NCBI RefSeq assembly: GCF_001552435.1
Contig: NZ_BCRE01000055.1
Location: forward strand, 1 to 33,623
Source: Kribbia dieselivorans NBRC 106261
GTDB lineage: Bacteria > Actinomycetota > Actinomycetes > Actinomycetales > Dermatophilaceae
Direction: 5' to 3'
DNA: 33,623 nt
How positions within the stretch are numbered: position 1 is the first letter of the stretch; the number at the start of each line of letters is the position of its first letter. Positions 33,070 through 33,623 of this stretch are shown one piece after another. The position numbers and the translations under genes were made by a program. The notes beneath the pieces were generated by a model. It did no database searches, was not told where the DNA came from, and saw nothing but the letters and a program-made list of their open reading frames with translations.

Positions 33070-33612
33070 TCACGGGTTGGAGGGGCGTGAGGCGGACTTC
33101 GGTCGCGACATCTCGAAGAGCTCGAGTTCCTCGTCGTAATACGCGCACGTGTGCCCGAGAGGAGTCATCCCCAGCCGTGCGCAGATCCGTTGTGATGGGT
33201 GATTCTCCAGGTCGACGACGGCGATGATGCGCTCGAGGCCCAGGTCATCGAATCCGTGGCGGAGCACGGCCCGGGCGGCCTCGGTCATGTACCCGTGGCC
33301 GGTGTGGCGCGCGCCCTGGCGCCAGCCGATCTGGACGTCGTCGTTCGGCCGGCCGCCGGACCCGGGAATGTCCTTGAGCAACACCGCTCCGATCACCGGG
33401 CCGTCGCGGAGGGCGACGCACCACCACCCCAGCCCCGGCGGCTCCTCGACGCGAAATTCGTCGATGCGCGTCCGCGCTCCGTCGAGATCGGTGAGCGCCG
33501 CGTGCGGCATGAATCGCGCCAGATCGGGGTGTTGGTGAATTTCAAGCACAGCCGGAGCGTCGTTCGGCGAGAAATCGCGCAGGACGAGCCGCGGTGTGGT
33601 CAGGGGCTGCAT
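33070..33612 (-). CDS. GNAT-family acetyltransferase, RimJ/RimL-like
   Basis: 180 residues. It begins LTTPRLVLRDFSPNDAPAV, the standard opening of the RimJ/RimL (Acetyltransf_3) group, and continues with WWCVALRDGPVIGAVLL. The acetyl-CoA pyrophosphate loop is in RHTGHGYMTEAARAVLRHG, and the late motif is NHPSQRICARLGMTPLG. It transfers an acetyl group to a protein N-terminus or small molecule; the acceptor is unknown. GAGGTG precedes the ATG at 33612. It is complete, although close to the window edge, and its operon context is not visible. Confidence 0.9.
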   Translation of the reverse strand: MQPLTTPRLVLRDFSPNDAPAVLEIHQHPDLARFMPHAALTDLDGARTRIDEFRVEEPPGLGWWCVALRDGPVIGAVLLKDIPGSGGRPNDDVQIGWRQGARHTGHGYMTEAARAVLRHGFDDLGLERIIAVVDLENHPSQRICARLGMTPLGHTCAYYDEELELFEMSRPKSASRPSNP

Positions 33613-33623
33613 GTCACCTCAGC

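Overview
The window is high-GC, gene-dense DNA with GTG starts, ATGA/GTGA operon overlaps and several leaderless promoters. That points to an actinobacterium. A tmsA-tmsB pair for 10-methyl branched fatty acids fits a Micrococcales-type or related lineage, but the genus cannot be read from the sequence. No phage, transposase, integrase, CRISPR or rRNA was seen, and no gene-free stretch exceeds about 240 bases.

Region 1 (1-21070) is a catabolic island for a carboxylic acid handled as CoA thioesters. In order it holds the 3' end of a CitE-type CoA-ester lyase, an acyl-CoA synthetase, a thiamine-diphosphate enzyme and a thioesterase (one coupled operon); a thiolase and SDR dehydrogenase; two convergent LysR regulators; a metallo-beta-lactamase-fold hydrolase; a substrate-binding lipoprotein with a crotonase; a second, paralogous binding protein with a complete NitT/TauT-type ABC importer, another crotonase and an acyl-CoA ligase; and on the minus strand a thiolase and a pair of acyl-CoA dehydrogenases. 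The importer probably brings in the acid, the ligases activate it, and the dehydrogenases, crotonases, SDR and thiolases degrade it. The substrate is not identifiable from sequence. Four promoters here share one architecture: ATAG-N7-CTAT (one copy degenerate), TCTTKG starting 34 bases after the start of ATAG, and TG starting 61 bases after it. This looks like a LysR regulon. The most likely regulator gene, divergent from one of these promoters, carries a one-base frameshift near its 3' end.

Region 2 (21193-22545) is an isolated three-gene cassette of complex I-like subunits, NuoB-NuoC-NuoI, with all cluster ligands but none of the other Nuo subunits nearby. It is the best candidate for an uncharacterised system.

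Region 3 (22682-33612) is mostly housekeeping and envelope genes: an HtpX protease; a secreted metallophosphoesterase with a candidate PHO box; a secreted protein with a predicted N-terminal histidine plus a NicO-type Ni/Co transporter; tmsA-tmsB; a CueP-family copper lipoprotein; a secreted S33 peptidase; YajQ; tRNA-Tyr(GTA) with a strong terminator; and a GNAT acetyltransferase. Long perfect hairpins punctuate the window. Four of them fall into two families that share their outer arms but differ in their cores.
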